From: Bordetella genomosp. 4
GTDB lineage: Bacteria > Pseudomonadota > Gammaproteobacteria > Burkholderiales > Burkholderiaceae_B
DNA length: 64,000 nucleotides
Reading direction: 5' to 3'
NCBI RefSeq assembly: GCF_002261185.1
Contig: NZ_NEVQ01000022.1
Coordinates: forward strand, 434,001 to 498,000
The notes below the pieces were generated by a model. The model did no database searches, had not been told where the DNA came from, and saw only the letters and a list, made by a program, of their open reading frames with translations. The position numbers and the translations under genes were made by a program. Shown piece by piece: positions 9,801 to 16,957 of the stretch. Numbering within the stretch: position 1 is the first letter of the stretch; each line of letters opens with the position of its first letter.

Positions 9801-9876
9801 AGTTGGTGAGAACCCTGCCCGATATGTGGTTGCACGCTCGGTTGGTGATCTTATGGTCGAGGTGGCGAAGGGGTAG
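6838..9876 (+). CDS. res: Type III restriction endonuclease subunit (Res)
   Basis: A roughly 1012-residue ATP-dependent restriction subunit. Superfamily 2 motifs: ETGTGKT (Walker A, about residues 107-113), VIVDEPQSV (motif II with the DEPQ variant typical of Res, about 231-234), FSHSALKEGWDNP and RRQTIGRGLRL (motifs V and VI). Near the C-terminus, NPDWAVL followed by VVETKSS (about residues 940-961) forms a PD-(D/E)xK nuclease site, so the enzyme looks intact. ATG 6838 is preferred because GGGGAGGTG lies just upstream; an in-frame TTG at 6790 would translate the hairpin spacer. It should act with Mod, translocating from unmethylated sites before cutting. A terminator follows at 9921. Confidence 0.92.
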   Translation: MKLHFEPNLDYQMQAIEAVCDLFRGQEVCRTEFTVTMKAPVPVGSDLFPGTQPEQMTLGMAESDLGVGNRLTLLDDELLKNLNDVQLRGGLPPSSSLTSGDFTVEMETGTGKTYVYLRTIFELNKRYGFSKFVIVVPSIAIKEGVYKTLQITEDHFKGLYAGVPFDYFLYDSGKLGQVRNFATSSNIQIMVVTVGAINKKDVNNLYKESEKTGGEKPIDLIKSTRPIVIVDEPQSVDGGLEGRGKEALDAMNPLCTLRYSATHVDKHHMVYRLDAVDAYERKLVKQIEVASATVEDAHNKPYVRLVKVENKRGRISAKVELDKQTPSGVQRVEVTVSDGDDLQQSADGRAIYADFRVGEIHTAKGDEFMELRYPGGEVFLKPGQAHGDVDALAVQREMIRRTIREHLDKEKRLRPLGIKVLSLFFIDSVDRYRQYDADGQPVKGVYAQIFEEEYRRAAKLPAYQSLFAEIDLDSAAEEVHNGYFSIDKKGGWTDTAENNAGNRENAERAYNLIMKEKEKLLSFDTPLKFIFSHSALKEGWDNPNVFQICTLRDIQTERERRQTIGRGLRLCVNQSGERVRGFDVNTLTVIATENYEQFAENLQKEIEKDTGIRFGIVEQHQFAAIAVTGADGHAAPLGMEQSKALWEHLKAAGHIDAKGKVQDSLKTALKNGTLELPAEFDAQKAQIAEVLRKVSGRLDIKNADERRQVPLRKGKDGKAVYLSDDFKALWDRIKHQTTYRVQFDNAKLVTDCIAALQKAPVIAKARLQWRKADISIGKAGVAATEKAGAATVVLDEADIELPDLLTDLQDRTQLTRRTIVSILTGSGRLDDFKRNPQQFIELTAETINRCKRLALVDGIKYQKLGDQHVYAQELFEKEELTGYLKNMLLDTQKSIYEHVVYDSTTERDFADGLEKNNAIKLYAKLPGWFKVPTPLGTYNPDWAVLVEEDGSQHLYFVVETKSSLFTDDLRDKESAKIECGKAHFKALAVGENPARYVVARSVGDLMVEVAKG

Positions 9877-9920
9877 ATGGCTATCGTTGTCACGCCGAGA
9901 TGAGACAGCTTGATCAGCAG

Positions 9921-9965
9921 GCGCCTCAAGCGCTCGGCAACGGATGCTTGAGGCGCAGATTTTCT
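9921..9965 (+). terminator. Intrinsic terminator of the restriction operon
   Basis: Perfect 11-bp inverted repeat GCGCCTCAAGC (9921-9931) / GCTTGAGGCGC (9946-9956), followed by AGATTTTCT. It begins 45 bases after the res stop. Confidence 0.75.
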
Positions 9966-9983
9966 AGCCACTAGACCGGAGAA

Positions 9984-10193
9984 ATGAGCATGACGCACCT
10001 GATGAATCAAACTGGCTCGGCCGAGCCGTGTTTCATCACCGACGGCCCGCCGTCCAATGACCTGCCAATCCCTCCGCACCGGACGATGAACTTGCCGCAA
10101 ATCCTGGCGAGCCTCACCGATGCCAAATTGGCGAGATGGCCCGGCGACCTGGCCGACGCCGAGCGGGAGAAACGGTGCAAGGCTGGAGGTTGA
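9984..10193 (+). CDS. Small hypothetical protein
   Basis: A 69-codon frame with an ATG behind a fair Shine-Dalgarno (GGAGAA ending about 4 bases before the start). The product is polar and proline-rich with a charged tail (ADAEREKRCKAGG). I recognise no family and see no signal peptide or membrane segment. It sits between the res terminator and the AT-rich att arm. It could be a real small island gene or the 5' piece of a broken one. Confidence 0.35.
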   Translation: MSMTHLMNQTGSAEPCFITDGPPSNDLPIPPHRTMNLPQILASLTDAKLARWPGDLADAEREKRCKAGG

Positions 10194-10195
10194 AC

Positions 10196-10575
10196 GCTAT
10201 CCGATGACTTCTCTTGGCGTCACATGGTATTTTTCATGGCATCAGGCTTGGCTATGAGCATGGTGCGTTGATTTATAAAGAAATTTATTTGCAAATGACA
10301 ATCGAGTGGGGATCACCAATAACAAGCCAACCTCTTCTATGACCAAATAGGTAGGACCAAAGTCGCCCTACCTATCTACATAGGCCTATCTGGACTACGG
10401 CATATTGGGTTTTGACTGTACTGAAGGTAGTCATTTCGGTACAGTACAGGTACACAAATCAGTTTTCGCTAGTTTCACTAAATTACGATAACCAACTGAT
10501 TAACAAGTACTTTTATCTACCTCAAACTACTCTTAGCTTCACCCCGCTTCCCTAGACAAGCACCTTCGCACGCCA
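10196..10575. other. AT-rich, inverted-repeat-dense arm beside the attachment site
   Basis: No gene seen in this stretch, which is much AT-richer than its surroundings. It contains ATAGGTAGG (10347-10355) / CCTACCTAT (10367-10375), the palindrome ATAGGCCTAT (10380-10389), and ACTGTACTGAA (10415-10425) / TTCGGTACAGT (10435-10445, one wobble). A cluster of repeats directly before a tRNA 3' fragment is what the arm of a phage- or island-type att site looks like; integrase and excisionase binding is inferred. No integrase gene is in the window. Confidence 0.5.
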
Positions 10576-10629
10576 ACTCAAAATCCCCCGCCGCAAGGCG
10601 GGCCGGTTCGATTCCGGCCCCGGGCACCA
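10576..10629 (+). other. tRNA-Leu(CAA) 3' fragment, candidate right att site of the island
   Basis: The segment reads as the 3' part of a class II tRNA: anticodon loop CTCAAAA (anticodon CAA), 3' half of the anticodon stem TCCCC, variable arm CCGCC-GCAA-GGCGGG, T-arm CCGGTTCGATTCCGG, acceptor strand CCCCGGG and encoded CCA at 10627-10629. The 5' half is absent: the bases before it do not supply the GGGG needed for the anticodon stem. A bare tRNA 3' end is the duplication left when an element integrates into a tRNA gene. With the fragment on the + strand, the element must lie to its left and the intact tRNA-Leu beyond the window. Confidence 0.8.
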
Positions 10630-10725
10630 CTCAAAAATCCCTAGTATTTACGGCTCTAGGCTCTACCCCATAAACGGGGGGTGGGCTACGTCAGACGAGT
10701 ATCGCTCCCTATTCGAAGTCCAAGT

Positions 10726-10881
10726 TTCGGTCTGATTGAGGTAACGCGTGCGGCACTGCCGCTAATGCGGCGCACCAAAAGAGGTCGGATCGTGAGCCTC
10801 TCCTCTGGCGCCGGCATCATCGGTATGGGTGGGCACGGCGATTACAACGTGACTAAATTTGCAGTTGAAAGCCTATCGGCT
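10726..10881 (+). pseudogene. Internal fragment of a short-chain dehydrogenase gene
   Basis: About 52 codons match the middle of a classical SDR: a helix (EVTRAALPLMRR), the catalytic-serine strand (GRIVSLSSGAG) and the active-site YNVTK (YxxxK). There is no Rossmann glycine motif upstream and no C-terminal part; the frame runs straight into sequence antisense to DUF2076. Lost at both ends, so a decayed remnant, just outside the proposed att site. Confidence 0.7.
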
Positions 10882-10893
10882 CGGACGTATCAA

Positions 10894-11445
10894 TCAGATA
10901 TCGTCGAAACCACCACCGTCATCAAAACCGCCATCGTCGTTGACCACGTCTTGATTTTCTTCCGGTGCCGCTGCGGCAGGTTCTTCGGCAGGCGCCTCGG
11001 CAGCCTGCGCATCATTGCCGCCGAACAAACCACCCAACAGATTACCCAGCATCATGCCTCCGGCAACACCGACCGCGGTTTGCATGGCACCAGCCAAAAA
11101 ACCACCGCCACCGGCATTACTGCGGCCAAAGCCCGACGACAACGGCGCCGCAGCCGGAGGCTGCCCCGCCCCTCGTCTACCAAAGTCCGTCGCTGACGGT
11201 GCCGCTGCGCCGGCGGGCGCAGACGGATTGCTCTGATTCTGCTCCTGCAACTTTTGCTGCGCGTTCTTCAACGCTTCTTGCTGGATCAGGACGGTCTGAG
11301 CCAAATAATAGGCGGACTGGGGGTTTTGCTGAATGCGCTCCTGAATCAGGCGCTCAGCCTCGCTATCCCGAGGCGCGCCTTGACGCTCGACTTCTTCAAT
11401 TCGGGCAAAGACACTGTCGATGGCTTGACGATCTTGGGGGTTCAT
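10894..11445 (-). CDS. DUF2076 domain protein
   Basis: A 183-residue protein recognisable as DUF2076. The N-terminal ~65 residues are helical (MNPQDRQAIDSVFARIEEVE...), then comes a low-complexity Pro/Ala/Gln linker, a glycine-rich hydrophobic segment (GGGGFLAGAMQTAVGVAGG, then MMLGNLLGGLFGG) that could enter a membrane, and an acidic Asp/Gly tail. Function unknown; related proteins are seen as putative periplasmic or envelope-associated. The ATG is preceded by GGAG. It is transcribed leftwards and its 3' end abuts the SDR fragment. A strong hairpin lies 37 bases upstream of its start. Confidence 0.85.
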   Translation of the reverse strand: MNPQDRQAIDSVFARIEEVERQGAPRDSEAERLIQERIQQNPQSAYYLAQTVLIQQEALKNAQQKLQEQNQSNPSAPAGAAAPSATDFGRRGAGQPPAAAPLSSGFGRSNAGGGGFLAGAMQTAVGVAGGMMLGNLLGGLFGGNDAQAAEAPAEEPAAAAPEENQDVVNDDGGFDDGGGFDDI

Positions 11446-11481
11446 AGATAACTCCGTAGCGATTGCTGCAATAAAGCTGGG

Positions 11482-11513
11482 CAGTCAAGGAGCCCATGCG
11501 GGCTTCTTGACTG
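11482..11513. other. Strong stem-loop upstream of the DUF2076 gene
   Basis: A 14-bp stem, CAGTCAAGGAGCCC / GGGCTTCTTGACTG with one G-T wobble, closed by ATGC. No long T-run follows on either strand, so a factor-independent terminator is not certain. It may be a 5' leader structure of the DUF2076 gene or a remnant terminator. Confidence 0.5.
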
Positions 11514-11644
11514 GCAGACAGGTAGGGTACCGCGCCTTTTTGATGCGCGGGATCTAGCCCTGAAGATATTCAGGTTATTGTAAGCTTTATGCAAACGCAA
11601 ATCTGCATGCCAACGCCGCTATTGAAAATATCCGCATCCCCGTA

Positions 11645-11842
11645 TCAGTAGGTTGGAGCCGCAGCAGCGTCGATTTTCACGCGCAGCAGGCTGTAGGGTT
11701 TGTCGCGTAGATCCTTGCCATCATGGAATCCTGCCTGCCGTTGGAGTTGGTTGGCGATGAAGTACAGGTAACCTTCAGGCCCTATCGACAGTGTGTCTGG
11801 CCACAAAACCCGGGGATCATGAACGATGGTCTGCCAGCTGCC
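11645..11842 (-). pseudogene. C-terminal fragment of a royal-jelly/Yellow-family (SMP-30-like) protein
   Basis: Read on the minus strand, an open frame ending in TGA at 11645 encodes about 65 residues with the C-terminal signature of the MRJP/Yellow family: WPDTLSIGPEGYLYFIANQL, then KPYSLLRVKID before the stop. These bacterial proteins are secreted beta-propellers. The N-terminal ~300 residues are absent; the frame is cut at about 11842, where an AraC fragment on the other strand begins. Confidence 0.6.
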
Positions 11843-11844
11843 GG

Positions 11845-11940
11845 TCGCGCACGTTCAAGGCCGTGCATGGCGTCACGCCGTCGGAATACTTGCTGTCGGT
11901 CAGAATGCGGCATGCCATGGCGCTGATACGCGCCCACTAC
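11845..11940 (+). pseudogene. AraC-type helix-turn-helix fragment
   Basis: About 32 codons (RTFKAVHGVTPSEYLL, then SVRMRHAMALIRAH) match the second helix-turn-helix of AraC/XylS regulators. It joins the MRJP fragment abruptly at about 11842 and is in frame with the J-domain gene downstream. No regulator body is present, so it is a scrap left by recombination. Confidence 0.6.
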
Positions 11941-11982
11941 AATGCCACCTGTTTCCACCGAGGCGGGCAAGACTGTTTCTTT

Positions 11983-13077
11983 ATGAACAAGGCGTGCGGA
12001 CAGGCAGTCAATATCGTGGCCGGACTTGGCGAGGCGAGACTCTCCAAGGGACAGGAGACATTCAATGCCCTGACCAAGCAGATCGAAGAGCGACGGGCCC
12101 GTCTGCTCATCTGGGAAGAAATGCGGCCGACGTTTCAGAAAAAATATGTTGATGGCCTGTTGCCCTTGCAGCGGGAGTCGACAGATCTACAGATCAAGAT
12201 GGTCCATCTTCTCAATGACGCGTTCGATAACAAAAGCCTGACGAAAGCCGAGCGGCGTACCCTGTCGGATCTGATTGCGGACATGGCGGGCCGTTTGGTC
12301 GACGCCTGCGATGACGTGGCGGTCAAGGCAATCTACAACATGCATAGCCGGTCCGACTACGACAGTGAAACGGTGGTCGAGCTGGAAATTGAAAGTCCCA
12401 CCCCAGACGCGGTCCTCGGCATTGAGGCGGGTGACGATGGCGATTTCGATTCGCCTGATGAACTGCTGCGGCGATTGGATGCCGAGATGCGAGCGCGAGA
12501 CGATGCCAGAGAGCGAGCCAAGGAAGCGCGACGAGCCGCCCGAAAGCAAGCGTCACCCAAAAAACGTGCCGCTCAGACGTTGCAGGATTCCACGCAGGCG
12601 GAGTTGAGCAAATCCATCCGGCAGGTCTACCGTAAGCTCGCCAGCGCCTTGCACCCCGATCGCGAACTAGATGCGCAAGAGCGGTTGCGCAAGACCGCCC
12701 TGATGCAGCGAGCCAATCTTGCCTATAAGAAGAAAGACCTGTTGACGCTACTGGCGTTGCAATTGGAGCTCGAGCACATCACCCAGCAGGCGCTGAACGA
12801 TATCAGCGAAGATCGACTGCAGCATTACAACAAGATTCTCCAAGAGCAGATCGGCGAACTGGATGAGGAAATCCAACACGTCGAACGCGGTTTTCGGCAG
12901 GCGTATGGAATTCCTCCCTCCACCGACGTTTCCCCCGACACAGTTCTACGCAGCCTGCAGAAAGCGGTCGTCATGCAGCAGAGATACATAAGCGATCTGG
13001 CAGGGAGTCTGCGCTTGTTCGAGGATATCGAACGGCTGAAGGACAGCCTGGGACACATGAAGCGTATGGGACGTTAG
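11983..13077 (+). CDS. J-domain protein (DnaJ-like)
   Basis: A soluble, highly charged protein with a coiled-coil-rich body and a J-domain core around 12600-12740: SIRQVYRKLASALHPDRE with the diagnostic HPD tripeptide, which stimulates an Hsp70 ATPase. It is not a canonical DnaJ: there is no Gly/Phe linker or zinc finger, and the J-like part sits in the middle. The start is uncertain. The frame is open back to 11791 through an AraC fragment, so the annotated ATG at 11983 is a choice. It has no strong Shine-Dalgarno, and the recognisable family sequence begins near LSKGQETFNAL (about 12035). The natural 5' end may have been replaced by the recombination that made the scar zone. Confidence 0.75.
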   Translation: MNKACGQAVNIVAGLGEARLSKGQETFNALTKQIEERRARLLIWEEMRPTFQKKYVDGLLPLQRESTDLQIKMVHLLNDAFDNKSLTKAERRTLSDLIADMAGRLVDACDDVAVKAIYNMHSRSDYDSETVVELEIESPTPDAVLGIEAGDDGDFDSPDELLRRLDAEMRARDDARERAKEARRAARKQASPKKRAAQTLQDSTQAELSKSIRQVYRKLASALHPDRELDAQERLRKTALMQRANLAYKKKDLLTLLALQLELEHITQQALNDISEDRLQHYNKILQEQIGELDEEIQHVERGFRQAYGIPPSTDVSPDTVLRSLQKAVVMQQRYISDLAGSLRLFEDIERLKDSLGHMKRMGR

Positions 13078-13371
13078 CAACATCCCGAGCTCGCCATAGC
13101 CCACTCGCACGGTAATTGGGTGTCCTTTGAGGGTGTCGGAAGCGAGTGTGGATGGATAGCGATGCGAGTTAGTGGGGCTTTTCCTTGTTGCGTTGGCACG
13201 ATGTATATCTGCTGAATTCTTGTCCGTCTGCTGCTGCTCAGTCATATGCTCTTCCGGATGTGGTCGCTCTAATAAATACTGATTGGCATTGTGCGCGGCC
13301 CAGACGGTCTGAGGTACTACTTGGCCCGTATCACAGTTGACTATGCGCCGAAACTCCACCACAATCACCGC

Positions 13372-14490
13372 ATGAATTACGGTGAATACATCTGGCAATC
13401 GCCGCATTGGCCTGACTGGCAATACGACCTCGCCGCTCTGGCAGAGCCTCTGGCGCTCGTCAGTCGCGCCCAGGGCCTGCTACTCGGCCGTCTGGCAGAT
13501 GTAGGTATGGCGCTACGTGACGAAGCCAGCCTGGCTGCTCTGACCGAAGACGTCGTGCAAACCAGCGCAATTGAAGGCGAAACACTAAACGTCGCCTCGG
13601 TTCGGTCCTCGGTCGCGCGTCGCTTGGGCGTTGACATCGGTGCCCTCGAGCCGGTTGACCGCCACGTCGAAGGCATTGTGGACATGGTCTTGGATGCCAC
13701 CACCAACGCGATGGCCCCTCTAACCACTGCACGCCTATTCGGTTGGCACGCCGCCCTATTTCCCACCGGCTATTCTGGCATCAACACCATCCGTGTGGGC
13801 TGTTGGCGAGACGACGCCACAGGCCCCATGCAAGTCGTTTCGGGCTCTATTGGCCGGGAAAAGGTGCATTTCGAGGCCCCCCCCGCTGACCGACTAGAAA
13901 CAGAGATGACGCGTTTCCTGACATGGCTGAATGACTCTGCACAGAAAGAACCCGTCCTCATTCGTGCCGGCCTCGGTCATCTATGGTTCGTCACTCTGCA
14001 CCCGTTTGACGACGGCAACGGCCGCATTGCGCGTGCGATCGGCGACCTGCTGTTGACTCGTGCAGACGGCAGCCCACAACGCTTCTACAGCCTGTCCGCG
14101 CAAATTCAACGCGAGAGGAAAGCCTACTACGACATCCTCGAACGCACACAGAAGGGTGACATGGATGCGACTGCGTGGCTAGACTGGTTTCTAGCCACGC
14201 TGCTCAAGTCCATCGAACGTGCCCATGTCGTGCTTGACCAAGTGTTCACCAAAGCGAAGTTCTGGCAGCACGCAGCTTCTATCCCGATGAATGAACGCCA
14301 GATCAAAGTGCTGAATCGACTCCTGGATGGGTTTGAAGGGAAACTGACAACTAGTAAATGGGCAGCGCTGGCTAAATGCTCGCAGGACACCGCATTGCGG
14401 GATATCACCGAGCTACTTCAGCACGGCGTTCTACGCAAAACCAAAGCGGGTGGGCGAAGCACACACTATGAAATCGCCCCTCCTGGCTAA
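13372..14490 (+). CDS. Fic family protein with DUF4172-type N-terminus
   Basis: A 372-residue Fic protein. The N-terminal YIWQSPHWPDWQYD is typical of the DUF4172 domain. The catalytic loop HPFDDGNGRIAR is complete at about residues 210-221, and TSAIEG supplies an [S/T]xxxE[G/N] inhibitory motif upstream of it, so this is a class II, self-inhibited Fic. A C-terminal winged helix (TSKWAALAKCSQDTALRDI) suggests DNA binding or autoregulation. ATG 13372 is chosen because the family begins there; the longer frame from 13291 adds unrelated sequence. It is the second Fic gene in the window and differs clearly from the one at 5532. It stands upstream of mazG-like and DUF2075 genes on the same strand, about 190 bases away. 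Confidence 0.88.
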   Translation: MNYGEYIWQSPHWPDWQYDLAALAEPLALVSRAQGLLLGRLADVGMALRDEASLAALTEDVVQTSAIEGETLNVASVRSSVARRLGVDIGALEPVDRHVEGIVDMVLDATTNAMAPLTTARLFGWHAALFPTGYSGINTIRVGCWRDDATGPMQVVSGSIGREKVHFEAPPADRLETEMTRFLTWLNDSAQKEPVLIRAGLGHLWFVTLHPFDDGNGRIARAIGDLLLTRADGSPQRFYSLSAQIQRERKAYYDILERTQKGDMDATAWLDWFLATLLKSIERAHVVLDQVFTKAKFWQHAASIPMNERQIKVLNRLLDGFEGKLTTSKWAALAKCSQDTALRDITELLQHGVLRKTKAGGRSTHYEIAPPG

Positions 14491-14677
14491 TGTCGTGCGA
14501 CGCACGAACGCAATGGCCGCAATCACGCTCCCAATAGCCGAATCCCAATTGGGCACGTGAAGCTCCGGACAACGCTGCGCAAGCTAGGACGAACACCGGC
14601 TTAACGCAATAATTTATCAATATCCAGCAACCGGGTAACATGTCGCGTAAGTAGAAGTACGCATATGGACAAGCCCC

Positions 14678-15070
14678 GTGATTAAATCTTCCCACGACAG
14701 CTCACCAACAGAGCCGCTGATCAACGTAACGCCGCTTAGCAAGGCGCTGGATCAGTTCGCTACAGACCGCGACTGGGCCCAATTCCACTCCCCCAAAAAT
14801 CTGGTCATGGCTCTCACCGGAGAGGTTGGCGAACTCACGGAGATCTTTCAATGGATGACCGAAGCCCAATCGCTCACGGCTGGCACCAACCCTGATACCG
14901 CTCAAGCAGTGAGGGACGAACTCGCAGACGTGCAGCTTTACCTCGTCCGTCTGGCATCAGTACTGGGCGTCGATCTCAATGAGGCTGTTCAAGCAAAACT
15001 ACAAAAGAACGCAGCCAAATACCCTGCCGACAAGGCCAGAGGTTCAAGCAAGAAATACACAGAACTCTAA
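14678..15070 (+). CDS. MazG-like nucleotide pyrophosphohydrolase
   Basis: A 130-residue all-alpha NTP pyrophosphohydrolase of the MazG/dCTPase superfamily. The metal-binding pattern ExxE...ExxD is visible as GEVGELTEIFQWM followed by RDELADVQLYLVRLA. Such enzymes hydrolyse (d)NTPs, often modified ones, to monophosphates. The start is GTG 14678; the nearby ATG at 14664 opens only a six-codon frame. The next gene, DUF2075, begins 27 bases after the stop, so the two are likely an operon. Depleting or editing nucleotides during phage infection is a plausible but unproven role. Confidence 0.87.
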   Translation: MIKSSHDSSPTEPLINVTPLSKALDQFATDRDWAQFHSPKNLVMALTGEVGELTEIFQWMTEAQSLTAGTNPDTAQAVRDELADVQLYLVRLASVLGVDLNEAVQAKLQKNAAKYPADKARGSSKKYTEL

Positions 15071-15097
15071 AGTCACCATTGCCAGGAGCCCACAGCA

Positions 15098-16957
15098 ATG
15101 ATCGTCTATGAAGCTGATAAGAAACAGTTTCTACATCACACTGACTATGACGATATTGAAAATGTCATCCTGACCAGCTTCAAGACAGCGACGGGGAAAC
15201 GCGTCAACAATTCTGAGGTCCGCTCTTGGAGAGAGTCGCTCAATCACATTGCGATGGTGCTACGCGATGACGACATTCCCGATGATATGGGCGTCGCCGT
15301 CGAACTGCATATTCCGCAATCGTCAAAGCGAATTGATGTCACGCTGACGGGCAGAGATGACGCAGGCAACAAGAACGTTGTCGTCATCGAACTCAAGCAA
15401 TGGGAAAAAGCCGCCGCAACCGACAAAGACGCTATTGTCGCGACGTATCTGGGCGGAGGCCAAAGAGAGGTTGTGCACCCCTCGTACCAAGCCTGGTCAT
15501 ACGCCTCGTTGCTCGAGGGTTTCAACGAGGCCGTGTACGACGGCGGTATTGCCATCAAGCCATGCGCCTATTTGCATAACTACCCGCGCGACGGCGTTAT
15601 AGACGCGCCCCATTATTCTGGATATACGATCAAGGCTCCGCTCTTTTTAAAGGGCGCGAGAGAGCGGCAGCAACTACGAGATTTCATCAAAAAGCATGTT
15701 AAATACGGGGACTCAAAAGAGATCCTGTACGAGCTCGCAAACGGCCGTATTCGTCCATCGAAAGCACTGGCGGATGCCCTGAAAGGTCTTTTGACGGCCA
15801 AACCGGAATTCGTTCTGATCGATGATCAGAAAGAGGTATTTGAGGCTGCCTTGGCCGCAGGCCGTACTGCGTCGCCCGAGACGCCAAAGGTCATCATCAT
15901 TGAAGGCGGCCCGGGCACAGGCAAGACGGTACTCGCCATCAACCTTCTGGTCCGGCTGACCAGTTCAGGCCTGCTGGGACAATACGTTTCCAAGAACGCC
16001 GCACCACGCGAGGTATATCAGTCAAAGTTGGTTGGAACCATTACCAAGACAAAATTCGCCAGCCTGTTCTCCGGCTCCGGGCGTTTCTTTGACGTTGAAC
16101 CCGACTCGTACGATTTCCTGATCGTCGACGAAGCGCATCGTTTGAACGAAAAGAGTGGGCTATATGGAAACTTGGGCGAAAACCAGGTCAAGGAACTGGT
16201 CAACGCCTCGGCATGCACCATCTTTTTCATCGATGAGGACCAGCGTGTCACGCTGAACGATATCGGCACCAAACAGGCCATTCGTGATTTTGCCAAGGCG
16301 AAAGGTGCATTGATCGAGGAATACGAACTCGCATCACAATTTCGATGCAGTGGTTCCGATGGCTATCTGGCTTGGCTGGACAATACTCTTGATATTCGTC
16401 CGACGGCGAATCCTGTACTAAATGTCGACGAATATGATTTTCAGGTCTTTGACTCGCCACAAGCATTGCATGACGCGATAGAAGCCAAGAACGGTGAAAA
16501 CAAGGCACGCGTCGTTGCTGGCTATTGTTGGCCTTGGTTGAGTAAAAAGAACCCTCAGGCTAGTGACATCGTCATTGGGGACTATCGTCGCCAATGGAAT
16601 TTAGATAAAGACAGCAGTCTCTGGATCATCGCGCCCAAGTCCATCGAACAAGTCGGCTGCATTCATACCTGCCAGGGCTTGGAGGTGGACTACATCGGCG
16701 TAATCATTGGCGATGACCTTGTCGTGCGTGACGGGCAAGTAGTGACGAATGCCGAACACCGGGATCGGCATGACAAGACGATTCGCGGATATAAGACGCG
16801 GCTCAAGACTGACCCTGATCAAGCACGAGCTGAGGTCGATCTGATCATCAAAAATACGTATAGAACCCTCATGACTCGTGGGATGAAGGGATGCTATGTG
16901 TATTGCACTGACAAAGAAACCACCGAGTACTTTCGATCTCGCATCAATGAGATATAG
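15098..16957 (+). CDS. DUF2075 protein: predicted nuclease fused to an SF1-like helicase/ATPase
   Basis: A 619-residue protein. The N-terminal part carries a PD-(D/E)xK-like core: RIDVTL (Asp about 80) followed by VVIELKQWE (ELK about 98-100). The DUF2075 ATPase follows: EGGPGTGKT (Walker A, about 269-277), LIVDEAHRLNE (Walker B, about 345), FFIDEDQRVT, and a C-terminal IHTCQGLEVDYIGVIIG. The organisation suggests a nucleic-acid-dependent ATPase attached to a nuclease. GGAG lies ahead of ATG 15098. Immediately downstream of the MazG-like gene. Its last 75 codons and the following 72 bases recur almost intact at 33640, so this 3' end has been duplicated on the chromosome. Confidence 0.88.
   Translation: MIVYEADKKQFLHHTDYDDIENVILTSFKTATGKRVNNSEVRSWRESLNHIAMVLRDDDIPDDMGVAVELHIPQSSKRIDVTLTGRDDAGNKNVVVIELKQWEKAAATDKDAIVATYLGGGQREVVHPSYQAWSYASLLEGFNEAVYDGGIAIKPCAYLHNYPRDGVIDAPHYSGYTIKAPLFLKGARERQQLRDFIKKHVKYGDSKEILYELANGRIRPSKALADALKGLLTAKPEFVLIDDQKEVFEAALAAGRTASPETPKVIIIEGGPGTGKTVLAINLLVRLTSSGLLGQYVSKNAAPREVYQSKLVGTITKTKFASLFSGSGRFFDVEPDSYDFLIVDEAHRLNEKSGLYGNLGENQVKELVNASACTIFFIDEDQRVTLNDIGTKQAIRDFAKAKGALIEEYELASQFRCSGSDGYLAWLDNTLDIRPTANPVLNVDEYDFQVFDSPQALHDAIEAKNGENKARVVAGYCWPWLSKKNPQASDIVIGDYRRQWNLDKDSSLWIIAPKSIEQVGCIHTCQGLEVDYIGVIIGDDLVVRDGQVVTNAEHRDRHDKTIRGYKTRLKTDPDQARAEVDLIIKNTYRTLMTRGMKGCYVYCTDKETTEYFRSRINEI

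Noticed and set aside
13078-13371. Minus-strand open frame through the gap between the J-domain and fic genes
   Set aside because: It overlaps both flanking genes in shadow, has no good start or ribosome-binding site, and resembles nothing I know.
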